Positions 16,129 to 24,706 of a DNA stretch of 64,000 bases are shown one piece after another. Each line of letters opens with the position of its first letter. The stretch's first letter is position 1. A program made the translations under genes and the position numbers. The notes under the pieces were generated by a model, which was given only the letters and a program-made list of their open reading frames with translations, was not told the DNA's origin and did not search any database. The stretch spans positions 1,714,001 through 1,778,000 of the forward strand of contig NZ_CP047135.1 of assembly GCF_009832905.1 (NCBI RefSeq). Reading direction: 5' to 3'. The DNA is from Stenotrophomonas sp. 364 (GTDB lineage Bacteria > Pseudomonadota > Gammaproteobacteria > Xanthomonadales > Xanthomonadaceae).

Positions 16129-19100
16129 ATGCCGCAGTTTTTCATTGAGCGCCCGGTGTTTGCGTGGGTGCTGGCTATTTTCGTGGTGCTGGCCGGTGCG
16201 TTGGCCATTCCGCGCCTGGCGATCGAGCGCTATCCCAGCGTTGCGCCGCCCAGTATCAGCATCTATGCCAGCTATCCCGGGGCGTCGGCGCAGACCATGA
16301 ACGATGCCGTGGTCGGGCTGATCGAGCGCGAGCTGTCCGGGGTCAAGCACCTGCTGTACTTCTCCTCGTCCACCGATACCTCGGGCGAGGCCTCCATTAC
16401 CGCCACGTTCCGCCCGGGCACCGATCCGGAGCTGGCCCAGGTGGACGTCCAGAATCGCATCAAGGCGATCGAATCGCGGCTGCCGCAGGCGGTGCGCCAG
16501 AACGGGCTGGGCGTGGAGGCCGCCGATTCGGGCTTCCTGATGCTGGTCGGACTGCGCTCCACCGATGGCCGCCTGGACGAAGTGGCCCTGAGCGACTACA
16601 TGGCGCGCAACATCGTCGAAGAACTGCGGCGTATCGAGGGCGTTGGCCGCGTGCAGCTGTTCGGTGCCGAACGTGCGATGCGTATCTGGGTGGACCCGGC
16701 GCAGCTGGTGGCCTACCGCCTGACCCTGGGTGATCTGACCACCGCGATCAGCGAACAGAACGCGCAGATCGCCCCCGGCCGGGTCGGCGATTCCCCGGCG
16801 GTGCCAGGCCAGCGGGTCACCATTCCGCTCACCGTGGAAGGCCAGTTGAGTACGCCCGAGGCGTTCGCCGCCATCGTGCTCCGCGCCAATCCGGATGGCT
16901 CCCGCGTGGTCATCGGTGACGTGGCCCGGGTCGAGCTGGGCGCCGAAAGCTATGCGTGGTCCACCCGCGAGAACGGCGCGCCGGCCACTGCGGCGGCCAT
17001 CCAGCTGTCGCCCGGGGCCAATGCCGTGAAGGTGGCCGGCGCGGTACGCGCGCGCATGGCCGAACTCGAACCCACCCTGCCGGTGGGCATGCACGCCACG
17101 GTGCCGTTCGACACCGCGCCGTTCGTGGCGATCTCGATCCAGAAAGTGCTCATCACCCTGGTCGAGGCGATGGTGCTGGTGTTTGCGGTGATGTACCTGT
17201 TCCTGCAGAACATCCGCTACACGCTCATCCCGGCCATCGTGGCGCCGATCGCGCTGCTGGGCACCTTCGCGGTGATGCTGGCGGCGGGCTTCTCGATCAA
17301 CGTGTTGACCATGTTCGGCATGGTGCTGGCGATCGGCATCATCGTCGACGATGCCATCGTGGTGGTGGAAGGCGTCGAGCGGATCATGGCCGAAGAAGGT
17401 CTGCCGCCACGCGAGGCCACCGCCAAGGCGATGAAGGAGCTCACCGGTGCGGTGATCGGCATCACCCTGGTGCTCACCGCCGTGTTCATTCCGATGGCGC
17501 TCGCGGATGGTTCGGTGGGCGCGATCTACCGGCAGTTCAGCCTGGCCATGGCGGTGTCGATCCTGTTCTCGGCGTTGCTGGCGCTGACCCTCACCCCCGC
17601 GCTGTGCGCCACGCTGCTCAAGCCGAGCACGCGTGGCCACCACGGGCGCGGTGGTTTCTTCGGCGCGTTCAACCGTGGCATGGCGCGCATGACCCGCGGC
17701 TACCAGGGGCGGGTGGTGCGCATCCTGCAGCGCGGCGGGCGCAGCATGGCCGTGTTCGCCGCGCTCGTGGTGGCGTTGGGGCTGGGCCTGCACCTGCTGC
17801 CCGGCGCCTTCCTGCCCGAAGAGGACCAGGGCTACTTCATGACCTCCATACAGCTGCCGGCCGACGCCACCGCCGAACGCACCCTGGAGGTGATGCAACG
17901 CTATGAAGCGCACATTGCCGCGCGCCCGGGCATCGCCTCCAACCAGGCGATCATGGGCTACAGCTTCGCCGGCTCCGGGCCGAACGCGGCGATGGCCTAC
18001 ACCATGCTCCACGACTGGGGCGCCCGCGCCGGTGCCACCGTGGCCGACGAGGTGGAACGCGCGCAGCAGGCCATGGCCGCCGCGCCGGAAGGGCGGGTGA
18101 TCGTGGTGACCCCGCCGGCGATCGACAGCCTGGGCACCTCGTCCGGGTTCGACCTGCGCCTGCAGGCGCGCACCGGCCAGAGTCAGGCGCAGCTGCAGGC
18201 CGCACAACAGCAGTTGCTGGCGCTGGCCGCGGCCAGCCCGCTGCTGCGCGACGTGCATGCCGAAGGCCTGCCCTCGGGCAGTACCGTGCGGCTGGAGATC
18301 GACCGGCACAAGGCGCAGGCCATGGGTGTGGGCTTCAGTGCGATCAGCGACACGCTATCGGCGGCGATGGGCTCGCAGTACGTCAACGATTTCCCCAATG
18401 CCGGTCGCCTGCAGCAGGTGATCGTGCAGGCCGACGCACCGCACCGCATGCAGGTGGACGACGTGCTCAAGCTGCACGTGCGCAACGCCAAGGGCGGCAT
18501 GGTGGCGCTGGCCGAACTGGTCACCCCGGTGTGGTCGCAGACGCCGTTGCAGCTGGAACGCTACCAGGGCTTCCCGTCGCTGAGCCTGTCCGGCAATGCG
18601 GCAGCGGGCGCGTCCAGCGGCCAGGCCATGGCCGAGATGGAGCGGCTGGCGCGGCAGCTGCCGGCCGGTTTCGCGCTGGCCTGGACCGGGCAGTCGCTGC
18701 AGGAGCGCGCCTCCGGTGCGCAGGCGCCGTGGCTGATGCTGCTGTCGATGCTGGTGGTGTTCCTGGTGCTGGCCGCGCTGTATGAAAGCTGGTCGATCCC
18801 GGCGGCGGTGTTGCTGGTGGTGCCACTGGGCCTGCTGGGCGCGGTGGCGGCGGTGCTGATGCGCGGGTTGCCCAACGATGTGTTCTTCAAGGTCGGGATG
18901 ATCACCGTGATCGGGCTGTCGGCCAAGAACGCGATCCTGATCGTGGAGTTCGCGCGCCAGCTGCAGCTGCAGGGGCACGGTCTGGTCGAGGCCGCGATCG
19001 AGGCGGCACGGCTGCGGCTGCGCCCGATCCTGATGACCTCGCTGGCGTTCGCGCTGGGCGTGGTGCCGTTGATGCTGGCCACCGGCGCATCGGCCGAAAC

Positions 19101-19242
19101 CCAGCACGCGATCGGCACCGGGGTCTTTGGCGGGATGTTGACCGCCACCGTACTGGCGGTGTTCTTCGTGCCGCTGTTCTACGTACTGGTGCAGGGCGCA
19201 CGCCGCTGGCGCTGGCCATGGCGGCGACGCCGGGAGGAATGA
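16129..19242 (+). CDS. RND multidrug efflux transporter, HAE-1 family
   Basis: A 1037-residue inner-membrane proton/drug antiporter with the standard 12-TM, duplicated layout and two large periplasmic loops. The proton-relay aspartates fall at D407 and D408 in 'GIIVDDAIVVVE', the same numbers as in AcrB, and the partner lysine is K933 in 'GLSAKNAILIVEF'. The N-terminus 'MPQFFIERPVFAWVLA' is typical of HAE-1 pumps. A GAGAGGA ribosome site precedes the ATG. No outer-membrane channel gene is adjacent, and a divergent two-component system is, so SmeZ of S. maltophilia is the best-known match by context (aminoglycoside and multidrug efflux there). AcrB/AcrD-type function is certain, the exact ortholog is not. 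Confidence 0.93.
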   Translation: MPQFFIERPVFAWVLAIFVVLAGALAIPRLAIERYPSVAPPSISIYASYPGASAQTMNDAVVGLIERELSGVKHLLYFSSSTDTSGEASITATFRPGTDPELAQVDVQNRIKAIESRLPQAVRQNGLGVEAADSGFLMLVGLRSTDGRLDEVALSDYMARNIVEELRRIEGVGRVQLFGAERAMRIWVDPAQLVAYRLTLGDLTTAISEQNAQIAPGRVGDSPAVPGQRVTIPLTVEGQLSTPEAFAAIVLRANPDGSRVVIGDVARVELGAESYAWSTRENGAPATAAAIQLSPGANAVKVAGAVRARMAELEPTLPVGMHATVPFDTAPFVAISIQKVLITLVEAMVLVFAVMYLFLQNIRYTLIPAIVAPIALLGTFAVMLAAGFSINVLTMFGMVLAIGIIVDDAIVVVEGVERIMAEEGLPPREATAKAMKELTGAVIGITLVLTAVFIPMALADGSVGAIYRQFSLAMAVSILFSALLALTLTPALCATLLKPSTRGHHGRGGFFGAFNRGMARMTRGYQGRVVRILQRGGRSMAVFAALVVALGLGLHLLPGAFLPEEDQGYFMTSIQLPADATAERTLEVMQRYEAHIAARPGIASNQAIMGYSFAGSGPNAAMAYTMLHDWGARAGATVADEVERAQQAMAAAPEGRVIVVTPPAIDSLGTSSGFDLRLQARTGQSQAQLQAAQQQLLALAAASPLLRDVHAEGLPSGSTVRLEIDRHKAQAMGVGFSAISDTLSAAMGSQYVNDFPNAGRLQQVIVQADAPHRMQVDDVLKLHVRNAKGGMVALAELVTPVWSQTPLQLERYQGFPSLSLSGNAAAGASSGQAMAEMERLARQLPAGFALAWTGQSLQERASGAQAPWLMLLSMLVVFLVLAALYESWSIPAAVLLVVPLGLLGAVAAVLMRGLPNDVFFKVGMITVIGLSAKNAILIVEFARQLQLQGHGLVEAAIEAARLRLRPILMTSLAFALGVVPLMLATGASAETQHAIGTGVFGGMLTATVLAVFFVPLFYVLVQGARRWRWPWRRRREE

Positions 19243-19243
19243 C

Positions 19244-19633
19244 ATGAGCACGACCGTGCTTGAACACACCATCGCAACGGCCGAGGCGCAAGTGCTGCAG
19301 CTGCTGTTGGCGCAGGACGTGGACGCACTGCAGGCCTGGCTGTCGCCGTCGCTGTTTTTCAGCGACGGGGCAGGGCAGTGGTTGGGCGCCCATCCCTTCC
19401 TCACGGCATGGTCAACCGGACAGCTGCGGATCAGCGCGCTCGAACAGGGCGCGGTGGAGCCGTTGGTGTGCGGGCAGCTGACCTTGGTGTCCAGCGACGT
19501 GCGGCTGCGTTATGCCGACGCGGGCGGCGAACACGCGCGTGCGCTGCGCCTGCTGCGGGTATGGGCCACCGCATCGAACACGGCCGGCGTGCACCTGCTG
19601 TCGATCGGACTGCTGCCGCCGCGCTTGGTCTGA
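19244..19633 (+). CDS. Small NTF2/SnoaL-like protein
   Basis: A 129-residue soluble protein that begins 1 nt after the pump stop codon, so it is co-transcribed with it. The sequence (helical N-terminus 'IATAEAQVLQLLLAQDVDALQAWLSPSLFF', then alternating strands) looks like the NTF2/DUF4440 cone fold, which often binds small ligands. Function unknown. Presence in an efflux operon might indicate a link to a drug or signal molecule, but this is only contextual. Confidence 0.65.
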   Translation: MSTTVLEHTIATAEAQVLQLLLAQDVDALQAWLSPSLFFSDGAGQWLGAHPFLTAWSTGQLRISALEQGAVEPLVCGQLTLVSSDVRLRYADAGGEHARALRLLRVWATASNTAGVHLLSIGLLPPRLV

Positions 19634-19732
19634 ACCGATGCTGCAGCCCGTGGAGTCAGGGCTGCTTCACCTCCTGCTGCAGGCTGCGGGCTACGATGGT
19701 TCGCTGATCGCAACAACCGCAAGGAGTCCAAC

Positions 19733-20467
19733 ATGCGTGCATCCCCGTGGCTTTTCAGCCTGGCCATCGCCACCGGCCTGAGCGCCTGTCAGCCCGCGCA
19801 ACGTGCCGAGGGCAACGCCAGCGAGGCGGGTGCGGGCGAGGCGCCGCCGCCCATGGCCGCTGCCACCTCCGACGAACGCAGCTACGCGTTCCAGTGTGGC
19901 GACGTCGCCGTGCAGGCCACCTACCGCGGCCAGGATTCGGCCAGTGTCGTGGTGGAAGGTCGCACCTATCCGATGGCATCGGAACCGGCGGCGTCCGGCG
20001 CGCGCTACGGTGACGGGCAGGGCAATGTCTTCTGGACCAAGGGCACCACCGAAGGCACGCTGCAGTTGAAGGGCGAGCCGGATCGCACCTGCACGGGCAG
20101 TGGTGAACAGGGCGCTGCGGCGCCGCTGCCGACCGCGCAGGACGCCACTGCGGCCGGCTTCCGCGCCACCGGCAACGAGCCGGGCTGGCTGGCCGAAGTG
20201 GCCGCCGGCACCACGCCGCACCTGCGCGTGGAAACCGACTACGGGCAGCGCACGCTGGAGATCGCTGCGCCCACCCAGGGCAAGGATGGCTGGTCGGGCA
20301 AGGCGGCCGATGGCACGCCGGTGAAGCTGACGTTCCAGCGCACCGTGTGCCAGGACGACATGAGTGGGCAGGCGTTCGGTGCCACGGCCATGTTGACCGT
20401 AGGCGCCCGCCAATATCACGGCTGTGGTGATTTTGCCGGGGCCCCGGCCCTGGCCGCCAAGCCGTAA
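19733..20467 (+). CDS. MliC/COG3650-type lipoprotein
   Basis: A 244-residue predicted lipoprotein: signal ending in lipobox LSAC (Cys ~19). Residues ~55-125 carry an MliC-like domain, the fold of inhibitors of C-type lysozyme: 'YAFQCGDVAVQATY' and, after it, 'SGARYGDGQGNVFWTKG', which matches the SGARY...FWxKG signature. The second half ('FRATGNEPGWLAEV', 'FGATAMLTVGARQYHGCGDF') matches the COG3650 family of uncharacterised envelope proteins. It probably protects peptidoglycan from host lysozyme. Single-gene unit between the efflux locus and a REP array. Confidence 0.8.
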   Translation: MRASPWLFSLAIATGLSACQPAQRAEGNASEAGAGEAPPPMAAATSDERSYAFQCGDVAVQATYRGQDSASVVVEGRTYPMASEPAASGARYGDGQGNVFWTKGTTEGTLQLKGEPDRTCTGSGEQGAAAPLPTAQDATAAGFRATGNEPGWLAEVAAGTTPHLRVETDYGQRTLEIAAPTQGKDGWSGKAADGTPVKLTFQRTVCQDDMSGQAFGATAMLTVGARQYHGCGDFAGAPALAAKP

Positions 20468-20655
20468 AGCCGACCGTTGGTCGGCTGCGTTGTTGGCATC
20501 GGAAGCAGAAGCAGCTGACCAACGGTCAGCTCTACCGGCTTGCGTCACGAGCAGCTGACCAACGGTCAGCTCTACCGGTTTGCAGCACAGGCAGCTGACC
20601 AACGGTCAGCTCTACCTGTTTGGGTCAGCTCTACCCGTTTGGGACAGCTTTACCG
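20464..20655. repeat. REP array with 40-bp period
   Basis: One forward hairpin (20464-20488, GTAAAGCCGACC-gtt-GGTCGGC) is followed by three nearly identical inverse copies of GCAGCTGACCAACGGTCAGC plus TCTAC at 20511-20535, 20551-20575 and 20591-20615, exactly 40 bp apart. Decayed pieces (GGTCAGCTCTACC, GGACAGCTTTACC) follow to 20655. The array runs up to the stop codon of the convergent efpL gene. Confidence 0.9.
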
Positions 20656-20656
20656 A

Positions 20657-21223
20657 CTAGTCGGCACGACCGGCGAACTCACCGGTGGCGGTGTTGACCA
20701 GCACGCGCTCGCCGTTGGCGATGTACTCGGGCACCATGATTTCAATGCCCGTGCTGAGCTTGGCTGGCTTCGGGCGCTTGGTGGCGGTGCCGCCCTTCAT
20801 TTCCGGCGGGGTTTCGACCACTTCCAGTACCACGCTGGTCGGCAGCTGCACGCCCACCGGGGTCTCGTCGATCACCTGCACGTAGATGCCGGTCAGGCCA
20901 TCGGTGATGTACCCGGCGTCATCGCCCAGCACTTCCGCGTCGACCATGTACGGGGTGTAGTCCTCGTCGTCCAGGAACACGAACGCGTCGCCGTCCTTGT
21001 AGGAATAGGTGGACTGGCGGCGCAGCAGTTCGACTTCGGGCAGGTTGTCGTCGGCATCGAAGCTGGCATCGAGCTTGTTGCCGCCCGGCACGCTGTACAT
21101 GATGAAGCGGAAGCGGACGTTGCCGCCGCGACCCTGCGGCGAGCTGCGCTCGATGTCGCGGATCTGGTAGACGCCGTTGTTGTATTCGACGACGTTGCCT
21201 TTCTTGATGTCGTTGGCTTTCAT
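20657..21223 (-). CDS. efpL: Elongation factor P-like protein EfpL (YeiP)
   Basis: A 188-residue three-domain OB-fold protein. Features that separate it from canonical EF-P are the arginine-bearing tip loop '[12 protein letters not shown]' in place of the lysine loop modified by EpmA, and the C-terminal 'GRAD' typical of YeiP. '[21 protein letters not shown]' and '[24 protein letters not shown]' are conserved YeiP/EF-P blocks. Members rescue ribosomes stalled at difficult motifs such as polyproline. Canonical efp is not in this window. Monocistronic; REP array downstream. Confidence 0.88.
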   Translation of the reverse strand: MKANDIKKGNVVEYNNGVYQIRDIERSSPQGRGGNVRFRFIMYSVPGGNKLDASFDADDNLPEVELLRRQSTYSYKDGDAFVFLDDEDYTPYMVDAEVLGDDAGYITDGLTGIYVQVIDETPVGVQLPTSVVLEVVETPPEMKGGTATKRPKPAKLSTGIEIMVPEYIANGERVLVNTATGEFAGRAD

Positions 21224-21289
21224 GGAATGAAGGTCGGTTCGTGGGAGGTCAGGGTGCCAGTCCGGGCGCCCGGCGGGATGGGTATGTGT

Positions 21290-22060
21290 TTACTTCGGCG
21301 CCAGGCGCACGCCACCGTCCAGGCGGATGGTTTCGCCGTTCAAGTAGGTGTTGCCCAGGATATGGCCGACCAGGCCGGCGAAATCGTCCGGCTTGCCCAG
21401 GCGCGGCGGGAACGGAATCGAAGCGGCCAGCGATTCCTGCACGGCCGGCGGCATGCCATCGACCATCGGGGTCCAGAAGATGCCCGGGGCGATGGTCATC
21501 ACACGGATGCCGAAGCGCGACAGCTCGCGTGCCATGGGCAGGGTCATGCTGACCACGCCGCCCTTGGACGCCGAATACGCGGCCTGGCCGATCTGGCCCT
21601 CGTAGGCGGCCACGCTGGCGGTGTTGATGATCACCCCGCGCTCGCCGTCGTCGCCGGGGGTGTTGTGCTGCATGCGGTTGGCCGCGGCCTTGGCGACGTT
21701 GAAGCTGCCCACCAGGTTGACCATCACCGTGGTCTGGAAGTTGGCCAGCGGCATCGGCGCCTCCTTGCCCAGCACGCGGCCGGCACCGAGGATGCCCGCG
21801 CAGCTGATGGCGACATTCAGGCCGCCCAGGAAGTCGTGTGCGGCATCGATCTGCGCGGCCACGGCCGCCTCGTCGCTGACGTTGGTGGTGAAGTAGCGCG
21901 CGTTGTCGGCGCCAAGCGCAGACACGGCGGCCGCGCCCTTGTCGTCATTGAGATCGAACAGGGCGACCTTGCCGCCCTGGGCAACCAGGAACTGGGCCAC
22001 GGACAGGCCGAGGCCGGAGACGCCACCGGTGATGACGGCACGGACAGAAGACAGCTGCAT
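21290..22060 (-). CDS. Short-chain dehydrogenase, 3-hydroxyacyl-CoA dehydrogenase type II-like
   Basis: A 256-residue SDR enzyme: NAD-binding 'ITGGVSGLGLSVA' (residues 10-22), 'NVAISCAGILG', catalytic Ser in 'INTASVAAYEGQIGQ' and the YxxxK in 'AAYSASKGGV'. Closest in style to type II 3-hydroxyacyl-CoA dehydrogenases (HSD17B10-like; 'APGIFWTPMVDGMPPAVQESLAASIPFPPRLG'), which oxidise short branched 3-hydroxyacyl-CoAs in isoleucine and fatty-acid breakdown. The nearby HMG-CoA lyase and enoyl-CoA hydratase fit branched-chain catabolism. It faces efpL's upstream side with a 66 bp gap; separate transcript possible. Confidence 0.85.
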   Translation of the reverse strand: MQLSSVRAVITGGVSGLGLSVAQFLVAQGGKVALFDLNDDKGAAAVSALGADNARYFTTNVSDEAAVAAQIDAAHDFLGGLNVAISCAGILGAGRVLGKEAPMPLANFQTTVMVNLVGSFNVAKAAANRMQHNTPGDDGERGVIINTASVAAYEGQIGQAAYSASKGGVVSMTLPMARELSRFGIRVMTIAPGIFWTPMVDGMPPAVQESLAASIPFPPRLGKPDDFAGLVGHILGNTYLNGETIRLDGGVRLAPK

Positions 22061-22138
22061 CGCAAGGTTCCGCTGGATCAGGAACCGCCGATTCTAACGG
22101 AAGCCGGGGGTGCCGCTGTTGTGCGCTGCGCGCCGGGC

Positions 22139-24706
22139 TCAGTGGCGGGGTGTCAGGCGCCGGGCGAATTCATCCGGCGCCAGCCCGGGCGCGAACAGGA
22201 ACCCTTGCCCGACCGTCACCCCCAGCGCCTGCAGGAAACGCCGCTGCGGCTCCGATTCGATCCCCTCGGCGACCAGCCCCAGCCCCAGGCTGCGGGCGAT
22301 GCCGCAGACCGCCTCGCACACTGCTTCGTCGGAGCGGTTGCCCGGCACGCCCTCGACGAACAACTGGCTCAGCTTCAGCCCGTGGATTGGCAGCCGGCGC
22401 AGGTAGTTCAGTGCGCTGTAGCCTTCGCCGAAGTCGTCGATGGTCAGCTGCACGCCCATGTCGCGCAGGCGCGCGAAGGTCTGCAGGGTGTCCGGCGCGT
22501 CCTCGATCAGCACCCGCTCGGTGAACTCCAGCTCCAGCGCGCTGCCGGGCAGGCCGAACTCGTCCAGCACCTGACGCACGTGGCGGGCCAGGTCCTCGCC
22601 GACGAACTGCCGGTAGGACACATTCACTGCCACACGCACGATGCCCAGCCCGGCATCCTGCCACTGGCGCACCTGGCGGCAGGCCTCGCGCAGTACCCAC
22701 AAGCCGATCCGCACGATGTCGCCGGTGCTTTCGGCATGTGCAATGAAGATGTCCGGGCGCAGTTCGCCCAGCTGCGAGTTGCGCCAGCGGATCAGGGCCT
22801 CGGCAGCCACCATGCGGCCATCGTGCAGGCTGACCTGCGGCTGGTAGACCAGGTGGAACTCATCGTCGTCCAGCGCGCGGTGCAGGCGGCTTTCGATCTG
22901 CAGACGGTCGTGCTGGCGCTGCGCTAGCTCCGGTGAAAACACCTGCCAGCCGTTGCGGGTACGGCGCTTGCAGTCGTACATGGCGATGTCGGCGTTCTGG
23001 ATCAGCTGCTGCGGGCGCAGCCCGTCCTGCGGCGCGCGGGCGATGCCGATGCTGGTGGTGACCGCGAATTCGTCGCTGCCGAAGCGGAACGGGGTGCTGA
23101 ACCCGCGCGTGATCGCCTCGGCCAGGCGCTCGGGCTGGTTGGCCTGGTCGCGGGTGTCGCAGACCACCAGGAACTCGTCGCCGCCGAAGCGCGCCAGCAG
23201 CCCTTCGGTGCCGATCGCGGTGGCGATGCGGCGGGTGGCGTCGATCAGCAGTTCGTCGCCGGCGTTGTGGCCCAGCAGATCGTTGACGGTTTTGAACCGG
23301 TCCAGGTCGATGTAAAGCACCGCCACCCGGCAATGGGTCGGGTTGGCCATGCGTGCGGCCAGGTCGTTGAGCACCGCATCGCGGTTCATGATGCCGGTGA
23401 GCGGGTCGGTACGGGCCTGGATGCGCAGGGTTTCCTCGGCCTGCTTGCGCGCGGTGATGTCCTGCACGGTGCCGGCGATGCGCGCGGCATCCACGTCGCC
23501 CGCTTCGGCCTCGCCGATCATGCGCACCCAGAACGAATGGCCGTCGCTGCGCTGGCCCTGCAGCTCCAGTTCGAACGGCGCCTGCTTGTCGATCACGTCC
23601 AGCAGCGCCTGCTGCAGCTGCGAGCGGTCGTCCACGCGCAGGCATTCCAGCAGGTGCGCCATGTCGTGCAGGGGCAGCTCCTGGCCGAGGATGCGGTTGG
23701 CCTCGTCGGTAAGGTACAGCCGCTGCAGGCCGCGGTCCCACTCCCAGCCGCCGATGTGTGCCAGCGACTGGGCGCGGTCGAACAGCGCATTGGTGCGCTT
23801 GAGTTCGGTGATGTCGCTGAACATGCCGAACACGTGGTCCGGGCAGTCGCGGCCGGTGCCGAACACCGGCACGTTGGTGGTGGAGATCCAGATCATGCGG
23901 CCGCGTGGGCGGTGGTACAGCCCGACGATGGTGCTGCGGATGATCCGGCCGGTACGCAGCGACACTGCCGCCGGCCATTGCTCGCGGGTGAGCGGGTGGC
24001 CGTGTTCGTCCACGCAGATCCAGTCGTCCGGGGCCAGCATCGCCTGCAGGCTGCCGCCGTTGCCGGCGGTGCCCAGGATGCGGTGCGCGGCCGGGTTCGC
24101 CGAGACCACGCGCAGGTGGCTGTCGAACAGGACCACGCCTTTGTCGATCGACTCCATCAGCAGCCGGTAGCGCGATTCTGCCTGCCAGCGGCTGCTCAGG
24201 TCGCGCGCCACCGCCACGATGCAATGCTCGCCCTGGTGCTCGAAGCCGGCCGAGTGCACCTCCACCGGAAAGCGGCTGCCGTCGCCGCGCATGTTGGTCA
24301 CTTCGATGACGTAGGTTTCGCCCCGGTGCAGCGCTTCCCACACCGGGTCCAGGTGGTCGTTGGGCAGGTCCGGATTGAGCAGTTCGATCGGCTTCCCGAC
24401 GATGTCCTCGCGCGGGCGGCCGTAGGCGCGCACGCCGGCCTTGTTGAGGTCCAGCACCACGCCCGTTTCGCTGAGGATGCTGACCGGGTCCGGCACGGCA
24501 TCGAACAGTGCGGCATACCGGCGCAGCGCCAGCTGGCGATCATCCATCGCCTCCTGCAGCGCCTGCTGCACCTCCCGCAGCAGGGTGTGCAGGTCGGCTT
24601 CGGCGGGCGGACTGGCCAGCGCACGATCCATGGCGGCCAGCGCGTGAACGTGGGCGGTGAGATGGTCACCGACCGCAACGTTCCGGCGCGGGCCGCGGCG
24701 GCTCAT
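22139..24706 (-). CDS. PAS-GGDEF-EAL cyclic di-GMP signalling protein
   Basis: An 855-residue cytoplasmic protein: helical N-terminus, then about three PAS/PAC modules between residues ~60 and ~430 ('AALFDAVPDPVSILSETG', 'LLMESIDKGVVLFD', 'SLAHIGGWEWDRG'), a GGDEF domain with intact GGDEF at 508-512, and an EAL domain with EAL at 636-638. The inhibitory RxxD site upstream of GGDEF is absent. EAL catalytic residues (EAL Glu, Asn in 'AVNVSYRQ', 'TIDDFGEGYS' Asp pair, Lys in 'LKLSQLF', Glu in 'AEGIES') are present, so phosphodiesterase activity is likely. The start at 24706 overlaps the HMG-CoA lyase stop (ATGA), giving coupled translation with a metabolic enzyme. Confidence 0.92.
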   Translation of the reverse strand: MSRRGPRRNVAVGDHLTAHVHALAAMDRALASPPAEADLHTLLREVQQALQEAMDDRQLALRRYAALFDAVPDPVSILSETGVVLDLNKAGVRAYGRPREDIVGKPIELLNPDLPNDHLDPVWEALHRGETYVIEVTNMRGDGSRFPVEVHSAGFEHQGEHCIVAVARDLSSRWQAESRYRLLMESIDKGVVLFDSHLRVVSANPAAHRILGTAGNGGSLQAMLAPDDWICVDEHGHPLTREQWPAAVSLRTGRIIRSTIVGLYHRPRGRMIWISTTNVPVFGTGRDCPDHVFGMFSDITELKRTNALFDRAQSLAHIGGWEWDRGLQRLYLTDEANRILGQELPLHDMAHLLECLRVDDRSQLQQALLDVIDKQAPFELELQGQRSDGHSFWVRMIGEAEAGDVDAARIAGTVQDITARKQAEETLRIQARTDPLTGIMNRDAVLNDLAARMANPTHCRVAVLYIDLDRFKTVNDLLGHNAGDELLIDATRRIATAIGTEGLLARFGGDEFLVVCDTRDQANQPERLAEAITRGFSTPFRFGSDEFAVTTSIGIARAPQDGLRPQQLIQNADIAMYDCKRRTRNGWQVFSPELAQRQHDRLQIESRLHRALDDDEFHLVYQPQVSLHDGRMVAAEALIRWRNSQLGELRPDIFIAHAESTGDIVRIGLWVLREACRQVRQWQDAGLGIVRVAVNVSYRQFVGEDLARHVRQVLDEFGLPGSALELEFTERVLIEDAPDTLQTFARLRDMGVQLTIDDFGEGYSALNYLRRLPIHGLKLSQLFVEGVPGNRSDEAVCEAVCGIARSLGLGLVAEGIESEPQRRFLQALGVTVGQGFLFAPGLAPDEFARRLTPRH

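Noticed and set aside
15682..18309. 875-codon open frame opposite the RND pump
   Set aside because: Shadow of the pump gene; its other end runs through hairpin element D, with no domain content.
14225..19242. Firm assignment as smeYZ or smeAB
   Set aside because: The divergent two-component genes and lack of an outer-membrane channel gene favour SmeYZ. Orthology cannot be settled without alignment, so gene symbols were left empty.
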